A DNA stretch of 64,000 bases, taken from contig NZ_JXRU01000026.1 in assembly GCF_000967865.1 (NCBI RefSeq), positions 1 through 64,000 on the forward strand, given 5' to 3'. The DNA comes from Microbacterium sp. SA39 (GTDB taxonomy: Bacteria; Actinomycetota; Actinomycetes; Actinomycetales; Microbacteriaceae). The number at the start of each line of letters is the position of its first letter. Positions within the stretch are counted from its first letter, which is position 1. Below are positions 25,529 to 33,795 of the stretch, piece by piece. Position numbers and translations under genes: made by a program. The notes below the pieces were generated by a model. That model did no database searches. It was not told the DNA's origin and was given only the letters and a program-made list of their open reading frames with translations.

Positions 25529-25960
25529 TCACATCTGCTCGTGCCACCCTCCGGCCACCATGGTCTGGAACTTCCAGCCGTCCGCCGTGCGCATGAGCAG
25601 GTCTCCGTAGCGCATCTGCGTCTCGATACCCTCGCTCACGAAGACGGCATCCGTGACGACGAAGCAGAGCGCCGGCGACAGGAAGATCGGATGCCGCGTC
25701 GACGTCATCTCGAGATCGCCCGAGCCGCCGACCACCTCCTGCATCTGTGCCAGGTACCTCTCCCGGTCACAGGGCGCGGCGAGGCCGTGCCCTGCGGCGT
25801 CGTCGGTGACCTCGTTGAGAGGGAACGACGCCAGGTCCGCCATTCCTTCGAGGTCGCCGGCCTGCACGAGCGCGTCGTAGCGCGCGAACCAGTCGAGGAT
25901 CTCCTGCGTCTGCTCCGCGGAGGCGCCTGCTCCCGCGCTCGCCATAGTCACGTCCGTCAT
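25529..25960 (-). CDS. SnoaL/NTF2-like protein
   Basis: A 143-residue protein with the cone-shaped alpha+beta barrel pattern of the NTF2/SnoaL group: an N-terminal helix pair (ILDWFARYDALVQAGDLEGMADLASFPLNEV) followed by strands ending with LLMRTADGWKFQTMVAGGW. Members range from ketosteroid-isomerase-like enzymes to small-molecule binders; no catalytic residues could be assigned. ATG 25960 has CGGAG six bases upstream. It is the first gene of a pair with the TetR regulator, so the two may respond to the same compound. Confidence 0.7.
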   Translation of the reverse strand: MTDVTMASAGAGASAEQTQEILDWFARYDALVQAGDLEGMADLASFPLNEVTDDAAGHGLAAPCDRERYLAQMQEVVGGSGDLEMTSTRHPIFLSPALCFVVTDAVFVSEGIETQMRYGDLLMRTADGWKFQTMVAGGWHEQM

Positions 25961-26001
25961 GTGTACTCCGATCGTCGAATTCATCAGCGTACATGCTACA
26001 A

Positions 26002-26014
26002 CGTACTTTGTACG
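26002..26014 (-). promoter_or_regulatory. Candidate TetR operator
   Basis: CGTAC-TTT-GTACG is a perfect inverted repeat 41 bases upstream of the NTF2-like gene. Another GTAC lies nearby at 25989-25992. The position in the only promoter region of the NTF2-tetR pair makes it the likely autoregulatory site. Confidence 0.5.
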
Positions 26015-26029
26015 GCGTTTAGTCCAAGG

Positions 26030-26941
26030 TCAGACTTCGGCCAGATACTCGTCGACCGTGCGGCCCAGATCGTCGAGGCGGGCGCGATCCTCTGCCGTGA
26101 GCCGACGGAACGGCCGGCGGCAGTCACCGAGCGATCCCGCTCGCCCCGCATCGCGACCGGAGAGGTACTTCGCAGCCGGGAAGACATCGACCGCGACCAG
26201 TTCTGCGATGACGTGGTTGATCCGAGCCTGCACCTGCTGAGCACCCGCGAGATCTCCGGCGTCAAGCAGCGCACGGGCCGCGCGGAACAGTTCGATCTGG
26301 AGTCCGACCGTCGTGCCGATCGTTCCTCGTGCCCCCGCCGCGATGGCAGGGACGAAAACCTCGTCGAAGCCGTTGATGTAGGCCTTGTCCGGGAAGGCTG
26401 TCTTCATCCGCTCCAGCGCGTACATGTTGTGCGCCGTCTGCTTGACGCCGATGACGCGGGGGTCGCCGAGGAGTTCGGCACCGGAATCGACCGTGAATTC
26501 GGTCCCGGTGAACTGGGGGATGTTGTAGACGATCAGCGGCAGATCCACCGCGTCGAGCACCGCGCGATAGTGGTCGATGACCGCCTGGTTGCCGTAGGAG
26601 TAGTAGATCGGAGGGATCATCGAGATCGCCGACGCACCGCTCCGCCGCGCTCGCTGGGCCAGGTCGATCGCCTCTCTGGTGGAGAGGGCGCCCACGTGCG
26701 CCACGACGGGGATCCGCCCGTCCGCCGCGGCGACAGCCGTCTCGACGACGGCGGTGCGCTCATCAGCCGAGAGCAGCAGTCCTTCGCCGGACGAACCACA
26801 GCAGTAGATGCCCTCGACTCCACGGGAGACGTAGTTCTCGACGAGCGTCGTGATGGCGCCGGTGTCCACTTCGTCGTCCGCGTCATAGGGCGTGGCGATC
26901 GCGGCCATCAAGACGCCGAGTTCTGCGGCGGTGATCACCAT
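26030..26941 (-). CDS. Dihydrodipicolinate synthase/N-acetylneuraminate lyase-family aldolase
   Basis: A 303-residue (beta/alpha)8 class I aldolase. The GSSGEG motif (substrate carboxylate binding), the catalytic tyrosine in LIVYNIPQFTG and the Schiff-base lysine in VIGVKQTAHN are all in place. In a sugar-acid operon such enzymes split 2-keto-3-deoxy acids to pyruvate and an aldehyde. It is the last gene of the operon and its start overlaps the SDR stop by seven bases. Start ATG 26941 or GTG 26938. Confidence 0.85.
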   Translation of the reverse strand: MVITAAELGVLMAAIATPYDADDEVDTGAITTLVENYVSRGVEGIYCCGSSGEGLLLSADERTAVVETAVAAADGRIPVVAHVGALSTREAIDLAQRARRSGASAISMIPPIYYSYGNQAVIDHYRAVLDAVDLPLIVYNIPQFTGTEFTVDSGAELLGDPRVIGVKQTAHNMYALERMKTAFPDKAYINGFDEVFVPAIAAGARGTIGTTVGLQIELFRAARALLDAGDLAGAQQVQARINHVIAELVAVDVFPAAKYLSGRDAGRAGSLGDCRRPFRRLTAEDRARLDDLGRTVDEYLAEV

Positions 26942-27762
26942 GCCGTCCACCCGCCGTCGACGACCAGGTTCGCGCCGGTCATGTAGCTCGACGCATCGGA
27001 CAGCAGGAAGACCGCTGCGCCGTTGAAGTCCGTCGCCTCGGCCATCCGGCCGACGGGGATGCGATCGGTGTAGTTCTTCTGGAACGTGGCGTCCTGAGTG
27101 TCGCGCCCGACCCCCGACGGCGTGAGCGTGTTGACGCGGATGCCCTGCCGCCCCCAGTACGTGGCGCAGTAGCGGGTGAGGTTGTAGAGCCCGGACTTCG
27201 CCGCGGAGTAGGCCACCGGCTTCACGAACGGCACACCGGTCTGCTCCTCCTTGTAGGAGTAGATGTCCTGCACCGGCGAGACCATGCCGTAGATCGATCC
27301 GACGTTGATGATGGATCCAGACCTGCCCGCCGCCCGCATACGCGAGCCGGCCGCCTGGGTGACGATGAACGTGCCGACGAGGTTCACGTCCACGACCTCG
27401 CGGAACACCTCGACCGGGAAATCCTCGAACGGGCCGGAGACCTCGGGCGGCGCGCTGGGCTGCGTGTCGATCCCGGCATTGTTGATCACGGCATCCGGCG
27501 CAGCCCCCCACTCGTGCTCGATCGCGTCGAGCCCCCGTTCGACGCTCTCCTTCGAGACGATGTCGATCGCGACGGGAAGCAGACGATCGCTGTCGGCGAT
27601 GTCGGGGAAGACGTGGCGCAGTGCCTCGGTGTCGGCCGAGCGGGATGCCACGGCGACGCGAGCGCCACGCGCGTGCAGCTCGCGCACGAACGCCGCCCCG
27701 ATCTGACCGAGGCCGCCCGTGACGAGCACGATGCGATGGGAGACGTCGAAGATGTCTGTCAT
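26935..27762 (-). CDS. SDR-family sugar dehydrogenase
   Basis: A 275-residue classical SDR: coenzyme motif TGGLGQIG at residues 15-22, NNAG, the catalytic Ser in NVGSIYG, the YSAAKSG motif and the C-terminal TGANLVVDGGW. An insertion around SYKEEQTGVPFVKP precedes the catalytic Tyr, as in SDRs of sugar-acid operons. It may oxidise a sugar to a lactone or reduce a keto acid; its neighbours are an MR-type dehydratase and a DapA-type aldolase, so an oxidative sugar pathway without phosphorylation is likely. Start ATG 27762. Confidence 0.85.
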   Translation of the reverse strand: MTDIFDVSHRIVLVTGGLGQIGAAFVRELHARGARVAVASRSADTEALRHVFPDIADSDRLLPVAIDIVSKESVERGLDAIEHEWGAAPDAVINNAGIDTQPSAPPEVSGPFEDFPVEVFREVVDVNLVGTFIVTQAAGSRMRAAGRSGSIINVGSIYGMVSPVQDIYSYKEEQTGVPFVKPVAYSAAKSGLYNLTRYCATYWGRQGIRVNTLTPSGVGRDTQDATFQKNYTDRIPVGRMAEATDFNGAAVFLLSDASSYMTGANLVVDGGWTAW

Positions 27763-27779
27763 GGTGTTGGTTCCTCCGC

Positions 27780-28865
27780 TCAGCGCACCGCGAGGCGCGC
27801 GAGGTTCTCTCGGTCGTATTCGAGGCCGTTGCCGGGGTTCTGATTCGGTACGAAGAAGCCCTTCTGCGGCAGCTGCGGCGTGATGACTCCGAGGTCGGAG
27901 AGCGTGCCGCCGTCCGTCATCTCGCCGAACAGCGCGTTGGGCACCGCACAGAGCACGTTCGCGGTGAGCTCCATGACGAAGTGGGGCGTCATAGGAGCGT
28001 TGTACGCGCGTCCGAGCGCGGCGATGTCCATGTACGGAGTGATGCCGCCGACCCTGCCCACGTCGGCCTGGATGAAGTCGCAGGCGTCGGCGACCAGATA
28101 CTGGTTGAACTGCTGCAACGTGTAGACGTTCTCGCCCAGGCCGATCGGGATCGGCGATCGGGCACGAAGGCGGGCATGCGACTCGACGTCGTCGACTCGA
28201 AGGGGCTCCTCGACCCAGTAGAGATTCAGATCGCGGAAGCGCGTGACCGCACGCACGGCCTCACCGTAGGTCCAGCCCTGGTTCGCATCGACCATGAGCG
28301 GGTACTCGCCGACCGCTTCGCGGATCTTCGTCAGGCGGTACACGTCCTCCTCGAGGTCGGGCTTTCCCACCTTGACCTTGCCCGCGGCGTAGCCGTCGGC
28401 CTTCCACTCCTTGACCTGTTCGACGACCTCCTCGGCCGACAGGTTGAGGTTGATGCCGCTGCCGTAGAGCGCCACCCGATCGCGGACCTGCCCGAGCAGC
28501 TTGACGAGCGGCTGCTGATAGTTCTTACCCAGCAGATCCCACAGCGCGATGTCGATCGCGGCGATCGCGAGAGTCGTGGTGCCGCCCGGACCGTTGTCGC
28601 GCAGGTACTGCCACGAGTGGTGCCAGATGCCCCGGGGATTGACCTCCTTGCCGATGAGCGTCGGAATGAGTTCGCGGAGCGCGGCCATCATCATCTGCCC
28701 GCCGACACCCGAGGTGTGGCTGAAGCCGGTGCCGACGAGTCCGGTGTCGGTCGTGATGTCGGCGAGGATGATCTCGATGTGAGTGACCTTGTGGATCTGA
28801 TCTCCCCACGGCCCCTTGGGGAGGGGGATCCGGGAGAGCTGGATGTCGATGGATTCGATTTTCAC
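27780..28865 (-). CDS. Mandelate racemase/muconate lactonizing-family sugar-acid dehydratase
   Basis: A 361-residue enolase-superfamily enzyme. The catalytic Lys163-x-Lys165 (KVKVGKP), metal ligands Asp193 (MVDAN), Glu219 (VEEP) and Glu245 (GENVY), and the Asp268/His295 dyad (ADVGRVGG, TPHFVMEL) match the mandelate racemase subgroup, which includes many aldonate dehydratases. It would abstract a proton next to the carboxylate and remove water to give a 2-keto-3-deoxy acid, the substrate type for the DapA-family protein encoded two genes on. The exact sugar acid is not predictable from sequence. Confidence 0.87.
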   Translation of the reverse strand: MKIESIDIQLSRIPLPKGPWGDQIHKVTHIEIILADITTDTGLVGTGFSHTSGVGGQMMMAALRELIPTLIGKEVNPRGIWHHSWQYLRDNGPGGTTTLAIAAIDIALWDLLGKNYQQPLVKLLGQVRDRVALYGSGINLNLSAEEVVEQVKEWKADGYAAGKVKVGKPDLEEDVYRLTKIREAVGEYPLMVDANQGWTYGEAVRAVTRFRDLNLYWVEEPLRVDDVESHARLRARSPIPIGLGENVYTLQQFNQYLVADACDFIQADVGRVGGITPYMDIAALGRAYNAPMTPHFVMELTANVLCAVPNALFGEMTDGGTLSDLGVITPQLPQKGFFVPNQNPGNGLEYDRENLARLAVR

Positions 28866-28907
28866 GCGTGGTCCTTCCGATGAGCGTGGGCGGCGATGGA
28901 TGGCGGG

Positions 28908-29765
28908 TCAGCCCTTGACGGCGCCCGCGGCGAGACCGGCGACGAGCCGCTTCTGCACGATCAGGAAGCCGATCACGACGGGCATCACCGACAGCACTCC
29001 CCCGGCGGTGAGCAGATCCCAGCGGATCTGGTACTCGCCGATGAAGAGGTGCAGCCCCACGGGTAGCGTGCGCGTGGCGGTCTGCGAGGTGAATGTCAGG
29101 GCGTAGAGGAATTCGTTCCAGGTGAGGATGAACGCGTAAGTGCCGGCCGCAACCATCCCGGGACGCAGGAGCGGCAGCAGGAGGATGCGGATGATCTGCG
29201 CCGAGGACGCGCCGTCGATCTGTCCGGCCTCTTCGATCTCGCGCGGGATGGAGTCCGCGAAGCCCTTGAGGAGCCAGGTCGCGAACGGCGTGGCGAAGGC
29301 GGAGTGCACGAGCGCCAGCCCGAGGGTCGTGTCCATCAGGCCCATGCCGCGCAGCTGACCCTGCAGGGAGATCACGAGCAGCACTGCGGGAAACATCTGC
29401 GCGAGCAGAAGGCCGATCATCACGGCGCCGCGACCCCGGAAATCGAACCGCGACATCGCGATCGCCGCCCCCGTCGAGACGACCAGAGTGATCGGCACCG
29501 CGATGGCCGCCACCGTCAGACTGTTGCGGAGATAGTTCAGGAAGGGCGTCGTCGTCACGAGCTCCTCGTAGGAGGCGATCGTGAACTCCGACGGGATGAG
29601 GTTCGCTCCCGCTCCGACGAGCTCTTCACGCGGCGTGAGCGACGTGAGAAGCATGACGATATACGGGCCGAGCACGAGCGCGAGTACGCCCAGCAGGGCG
29701 ATCCCGAATCCGGTCCTCCCGGCGTAGCGTCCGACGCGCATCCGGGTGGGAGTCATGGAGCTCAT
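28908..29765 (-). CDS. ABC sugar transporter permease (MalG type)
   Basis: A 285-residue CUT1 permease with six membrane segments, the loop MLLTSLTPREELVGAGANLIPSE and the EAA motif REIEEAGQIDGASSAQIIRILLLPLLRP. The C-terminus QKRLVAGLAAGAVKG is typical. Its ATG overlaps the stop of the preceding permease (ATGA); the dehydratase starts 42 bases further on, so transport and catabolism are in one operon. Confidence 0.9.
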   Translation of the reverse strand: MSSMTPTRMRVGRYAGRTGFGIALLGVLALVLGPYIVMLLTSLTPREELVGAGANLIPSEFTIASYEELVTTTPFLNYLRNSLTVAAIAVPITLVVSTGAAIAMSRFDFRGRGAVMIGLLLAQMFPAVLLVISLQGQLRGMGLMDTTLGLALVHSAFATPFATWLLKGFADSIPREIEEAGQIDGASSAQIIRILLLPLLRPGMVAAGTYAFILTWNEFLYALTFTSQTATRTLPVGLHLFIGEYQIRWDLLTAGGVLSVMPVVIGFLIVQKRLVAGLAAGAVKG

Positions 29766-30715
29766 CGGGTGGCGTCCTTCCTGGTCAGGCGCACGTAGAG
29801 CGCGATGAACACCGCGAGGAAGAGCGCCTGGATGACGGCGTAGGCGGCGCCCGATCCGAAGTCGCTCGCCTTGTAGGTGGTGAGGTACGACTCCAGGGCG
29901 AGCGTGGTCGAAGAGGTTCCCGGTCCTCCGCCGGTGAGGATGAAGATCAGGTCGACGTAGTTCGAGGTCCAGATCAGGCGGAGCAGCGTGGTGATGAGGA
30001 TCGTCGGGAGGATGGCGGGGAGAACCACGTGCCGGAACACCGACACCGGTCCGCAGCCGTCGATCTGCGCCGACTCCTTGAGCTCCCCCGACACACTCTG
30101 GAGAGCGGCGAGGATCATGATCGCGAAGAGCGGGATGCCCTGCCAGACGTCGATCATGACGAGCGTCGGCAGCGCGGTGCTGTTCTGGGACAGGAACTCG
30201 ATCGGCGCATCGATGATGCCGGCCCCGAGGAGCCACTGGTTGAGGACGCCGTTGTTGGGATCGAGGATCCATTTCCACATGAGCGCGACGAGCACACTCG
30301 GCGTGGCCCACGGGATCATGATGAGCCCGCGGTAGACACCCCGCATCGGGAAGCGGTTGTTGAGCATGAGGGCGAGGCTCAGCCCACCCACGAGCTGCAG
30401 GGCTACGGCGCCGAACGTCCAGATCGCCGTACGACCCAGGGTCGGCACGAACTCCGCCGTACCGATCACGTTGGCGAAGTTCTGGAATCCGACGAAGTCC
30501 AGGACGCCCGTGAACACGCTGACGTCGTTGAGCGAGAACCAGATGGATCGGACCAGGGGATAGCCGGCGAACACGGCGACGAGGAGGACCGCCGGCGCGA
30601 GCAGCACGAGGGGCGCGAGCGTGGCCCGACGTGCCGGCCGACGCCGCCGGGTCACCGACCGGCGCGGAGCCGGCCGGCCGGTGACGACGGCCTCGGTGAG
30701 TGTGGAGCTTGTCAT
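29762..30715 (-). CDS. ABC sugar transporter permease (MalF type)
   Basis: A 317-residue permease with an Arg-rich cytoplasmic N-terminus (RRSVTRRRRPARRATLAP), six membrane segments and the EAA loop ELKESAQIDGCGPVSVFRHVVLPAILP. It starts seven bases after the binding-protein stop. Together with the next permease it should import the sugar or sugar acid degraded by the enzymes downstream. Confidence 0.9.
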   Translation of the reverse strand: MTSSTLTEAVVTGRPAPRRSVTRRRRPARRATLAPLVLLAPAVLLVAVFAGYPLVRSIWFSLNDVSVFTGVLDFVGFQNFANVIGTAEFVPTLGRTAIWTFGAVALQLVGGLSLALMLNNRFPMRGVYRGLIMIPWATPSVLVALMWKWILDPNNGVLNQWLLGAGIIDAPIEFLSQNSTALPTLVMIDVWQGIPLFAIMILAALQSVSGELKESAQIDGCGPVSVFRHVVLPAILPTILITTLLRLIWTSNYVDLIFILTGGGPGTSSTTLALESYLTTYKASDFGSGAAYAVIQALFLAVFIALYVRLTRKDATR

Positions 30716-30722
30716 TTCGGCC

Positions 30723-31976
30723 TCAGCGCAGGATGTCGGCCATCGTGGTCAGCGCGTCCTGGCTGCTGATCTCACCTTGGAACGCCTGCTGGATCAGCGG
30801 ATTCCACTCCTTCGCCGCGAGTTCGGCCACGCCGGCAAGGGCAGGCCAGGTCTTCGCGGTGCGGATCGCGTCGACGGCGACGGCGAGTTGCGGGTCGCTC
30901 GTGTAGGCGTCGGTGCTGATGACCGACTCCAGCACGGGTAGCTGTCCCTGCGGCGAGGCCGACATCTTCTCCATCTGCGCCTCCTCGCTCAGCCAGGAGA
31001 CCCACTCCCACGCGGCATCCTTCTTGTCGGAACCTTCGAGGATCACGTTGCCGCTCATACTGCCGAGCGTCGCACCCGGCTTGCCGTCGCCCGTGGGGAT
31101 CGGCACGACGCCGAGATTGTCGCCGAAGACTCCCTGCAGTTCCTTCAACGAGCCGGGGTGGTGGATCATCATGCCGGTCAGACCCTCGACGAAGTTGGTC
31201 TTCACGTCGGCGAACGCGGCCGTGATCGATCCGGGAGGCGCCGCCTGAAGGTCGGTGACGATGCTCAGGTAGTCCTCATTGACAGCCACGGCGTCGTCAT
31301 CGTCGAGAACGATCTCGCCGCTGTCGTCGACGACCGAGGCGCCGCCCGCGTACATCCACGCGAGCCACTGGTCCTGCCCGCCTGCGCCGCCGCGCACGTC
31401 CATGCCGTAGCGGCCGTCGCCGGTCAGCGCGGCCGCGGCATCGAGAAGGTCCTGCTGCGACTTCGGCGGCTCGAGACCGAGTTCCGCGAAGTAGTCGACG
31501 CGGTAGTAGAGGTAGAGGGTCGTGTACTGGTGCGGGAGCATGTAGACCGCGTCCTCGCCGGGCAGCTCGCCCGTCGCCCAGAGGGAGTCGACGACGTCGT
31601 CGGACGCCTCCCACTCGTCGATGTAGGGAGTGAGGTCGGCGATGGCGCCCTCGGGAGCGAACTGCCCGAGCCACCAGTCCTTGCTCCGCGCGGCATCGGG
31701 GCCGGTACCGTTCATCGCCGACGACACCAGTTGGTTCTGATACTGATCGAGCGGTATGGTCTCGAGCACGACCTCGACGTCGTCCTGCGAGCCGTTGAAC
31801 TCCTCGGCGAGCTCAGTCCAGGTCGCGTCGGTCGCGTCGTCCTGCCAGAGCCAGTACGTGATCTCGACGGGGCCGTCGCTCTCGGCATCCGACGGTGCGC
31901 TGCTCGCGCAGCCCGCCGTGAGCGCAGCGACTCCGAGAACAGCCACCGCAGGGAGGAATCTCTTCGTGAAGCTCAT
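30723..31976 (-). CDS. ABC sugar transporter solute-binding lipoprotein
   Basis: A 417-residue family 1 solute-binding lipoprotein: signal MSFTKRFLPAVAVLGVAALTAGC (Cys23), then VEITYWLWQDDATDATWTELAEEFN and aromatic residues likely to stack on a sugar ring (YWLW, YLYYRVDYF, WLAWMYAGG). ATG 31976 has a GAAGGAG site. It is the first structural gene after the regulator, with a LacI-type palindrome 47 bases upstream. Confidence 0.9.
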   Translation of the reverse strand: MSFTKRFLPAVAVLGVAALTAGCASSAPSDAESDGPVEITYWLWQDDATDATWTELAEEFNGSQDDVEVVLETIPLDQYQNQLVSSAMNGTGPDAARSKDWWLGQFAPEGAIADLTPYIDEWEASDDVVDSLWATGELPGEDAVYMLPHQYTTLYLYYRVDYFAELGLEPPKSQQDLLDAAAALTGDGRYGMDVRGGAGGQDQWLAWMYAGGASVVDDSGEIVLDDDDAVAVNEDYLSIVTDLQAAPPGSITAAFADVKTNFVEGLTGMMIHHPGSLKELQGVFGDNLGVVPIPTGDGKPGATLGSMSGNVILEGSDKKDAAWEWVSWLSEEAQMEKMSASPQGQLPVLESVISTDAYTSDPQLAVAVDAIRTAKTWPALAGVAELAAKEWNPLIQQAFQGEISSQDALTTMADILR

Positions 31977-32022
31977 GATGTGTACTCCTTCGTCCATCAA
32001 TTGAGGGTGTTGGCGTCTTGCG

Positions 32023-32036
32023 TGAAATCGATTTCA
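32023..32036 (-). promoter_or_regulatory. Perfect LacI-type palindrome before the sugar-acid operon
   Basis: TGAAATCGATTTCA is a perfect 14-bp palindrome between the GntR gene and the binding-protein gene. Its central 12 bases are identical to the site before the isomerase (11697-11708). Confidence 0.65.
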
Positions 32037-32073
32037 GATCCGCGGAGAGAAAGCGTGGATATGACCGGTCGGT

Positions 32074-32787
32074 TCAGACCGTCAGGTCCGCCGTCGCCCC
32101 GAAGGCGATGTCGGGATAGCGGTTGCGCACACCGTAGAAGTGCGCGTCGAGCTCGTGCACGGCTCGGCGGGTGTCGCCGGCCTCGATCGCATCGATGATG
32201 CGGCCGTGCATCGCGGCGATCACGGGGTCCTCTTCGACCTTGTCGCTCTCCGACGCGGAGAAGACGACCCAGAAGGAATGCAGGAACTGATCGAGGAAGG
32301 CGTTGCCCATCGGCGCCAGCAGGCCGCGATGGAACTGCTGGTCCTGTTCCGCGAAGCTCTCGCCCCGAAGAGCCCGCTCCACCATCTGCTCCGACAGCGT
32401 CCGCAGCCGAACGAGATCGTCCGTCGTGAGCCGCGGGATCACCATCGGCAGAAGCGACGTCTCGAGCGCGTGCCGCACCTCGAGCAGTTCTCGCGTCGCG
32501 GACTCGGGATCGTCGACGAAGGCGATCCATCGCGTTGCGAGATCCGCTGCGCGGAAGCCGCGCCACACGCGTCGCGCACCCTGTCGTGAGACGACGACGC
32601 CGAATGCCTCGAGTACGCCGAGCGCTTCGCGCACCCGTTGACGGCCCAGTCCGAGCTCGTCCCCGAGATCTGCTTCGGAAGGAAGCGCGTCCCCGGGCTG
32701 GATGCCGGAACGCTGCAGGTGCTGGGCGAGGCGCCGATACAGCGCGTCAGACAAGTCGAGGTCTTCCTCCGCATACTTGTCCGACAT
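32074..32787 (-). CDS. GntR-family regulator, FadR/FCD type
   Basis: A 237-residue regulator with an N-terminal winged helix (LSDALYRRLAQHLQRSGIQPGDALPSEADLGDELGLGRQRVREALGVLEAFGVV) and an all-helical FCD effector domain whose metal-binding His/Asp pattern is visible (ELLEVRHALE, EQDQQFHRGLL, MHGRIIDAIEAGDTRRAVHELDAHF). FCD proteins usually sense sugar acids or other carboxylates. It is the first gene of the sugar-acid gene group and is flanked by T-N-GT-N3-AC-N-A sites at its own start and at 32885, consistent with autoregulation. Confidence 0.88.
   Translation of the reverse strand: MSDKYAEEDLDLSDALYRRLAQHLQRSGIQPGDALPSEADLGDELGLGRQRVREALGVLEAFGVVVSRQGARRVWRGFRAADLATRWIAFVDDPESATRELLEVRHALETSLLPMVIPRLTTDDLVRLRTLSEQMVERALRGESFAEQDQQFHRGLLAPMGNAFLDQFLHSFWVVFSASESDKVEEDPVIAAMHGRIIDAIEAGDTRRAVHELDAHFYGVRNRYPDIAFGATADLTV
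32777..32787 (-). promoter_or_regulatory. GntR/FadR half-degenerate operator at the gntR start codon
   Basis: TTGTCCGACAT fits the FadR-type pattern T-N-GT-N3-AC-N-A except for the last base. It overlaps the start codon of the regulator and repeats the core of the perfect site at 32885. Confidence 0.35.
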
Positions 32788-32810
32788 GTTCTAGCGCTCC
32801 TTCACGCAAT

Positions 32811-32829
32811 TTCGGGCTTGAAGCCCGAA
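32811..32829. promoter_or_regulatory. Perfect 19-bp palindrome in the gntR promoter region
   Basis: TTCGGGCTTGAAGCCCGAA is a perfect palindrome centred on 32820, 24 bases upstream of the regulator start. As RNA it would leave a three-base loop, so it could be a hairpin ending the upstream lyase transcript or an operator for another regulator. The role is undecided. Confidence 0.4.
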
Positions 32830-32884
32830 CTACAGCGTAGAGCTTCGCTGGATTGTCGTCAAGTGCCCGCCGAGTCGCTGTTTC

Positions 32885-32895
32885 TTGTCGGACAA
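32885..32895. promoter_or_regulatory. GntR/FadR-type operator
   Basis: CTTGTC-G-GACAAG (32884-32896) contains TTGTCGGACAA, a perfect T-N-GT-N3-AC-N-A palindrome. It lies about 100 bases upstream of the FCD-type GntR gene and is the best candidate for its autoregulatory site. Confidence 0.55.
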
Positions 32896-32925
32896 GTGCG
32901 CCAGTCGCGTTCTCCGAGCCCCGCC

Positions 32926-33795
32926 TCAGCGGTGCGCGGCCACCACCCTCGCGACGGCCTCGCGCTCGGCATCCGTCGGCTCGGCGATCGCCATACGGCA
33001 GTGCGTGTCGACGACGTCGAGCACGCGGTACGCCTCTTTCATGCGGGCCATGTCGCCACCGATGAGCGCGACCACGTCGTCGACCGCGACCTGGGCGGCG
33101 GCGATCGCTGCCGCATCCCCGGACCGACCGGCATCGGCCAGCGCGCGGAACGGCCTCGGCGTCACGGACGAGACTCCGGAGACGACACCCTGCGCGCCGA
33201 CCCCGACGGCCGCGATGAGGTCGCGGTCGGCACCGGTGTAGAGCTCGAAGTCCGCCGGGACGGCGGCGCGATAGGCCGCGATGTCGTCGAGCGAGAGCTC
33301 GCTGATCTTCGCGCCGACCACGTTCGGCAGCGTCGACAGGCGCACCAGCAGCTCGGGCGAGACCGGGTTGCCGCTGCGCGCCGGGTAGATGTACACGTAC
33401 AGTCGGCCGTCGCCGACGGCATCCGACACCGCGAGGTAGTACTCGAAGATCGAGTCGTCGGTGGCCGGCAGGTAGTACGGGGTGAGGGCGGCGAACTCGG
33501 TGGCTCCGAGCGCCCGCGCGGTGCGGGTGAGGCGCACGGCCTCGAACGTGCTCGGCTGGCCGACGTGCACGATCACGCGCATCCGGTCCTTCAGCTCGGC
33601 CAGCGCCGCCTCGACGAGAGCCTCGAACTCGGCGGCGTCGACGGCCGGGAACTCGCCCGTGGTGCCGAGGACGAAGGCACCTTCGTTGCCCGACCCGCCC
33701 ACGAACCGGAAGATCGCTCGCGAGCCCTCCAGGTCGAGGCTCCCGTCGCGATGGAACGCGGTGGGAACGGCGGTCAGGATGTCGTAGCGGGTCAC
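32926..33795 (-). CDS. Dihydrodipicolinate synthase-family lyase/dehydratase
   Basis: A 289-residue class I aldolase-fold enzyme with GTTGEF in place of GSSGEG, the tyrosine in YVYIYPARSGNP and the Schiff-base lysine in VVGAKISELS. Its GTG start overlaps the tctA stop (GTGA), so it is the last gene of the tripartite transporter operon. Possible reactions are 5-dehydro-4-deoxyglucarate dehydration or 2-keto acid aldol cleavage; a carboxylate imported by TctABC is the likely source of its substrate. Exact reaction not determined. Confidence 0.8.
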   Translation of the reverse strand: MTRYDILTAVPTAFHRDGSLDLEGSRAIFRFVGGSGNEGAFVLGTTGEFPAVDAAEFEALVEAALAELKDRMRVIVHVGQPSTFEAVRLTRTARALGATEFAALTPYYLPATDDSIFEYYLAVSDAVGDGRLYVYIYPARSGNPVSPELLVRLSTLPNVVGAKISELSLDDIAAYRAAVPADFELYTGADRDLIAAVGVGAQGVVSGVSSVTPRPFRALADAGRSGDAAAIAAAQVAVDDVVALIGGDMARMKEAYRVLDVVDTHCRMAIAEPTDAEREAVARVVAAHR

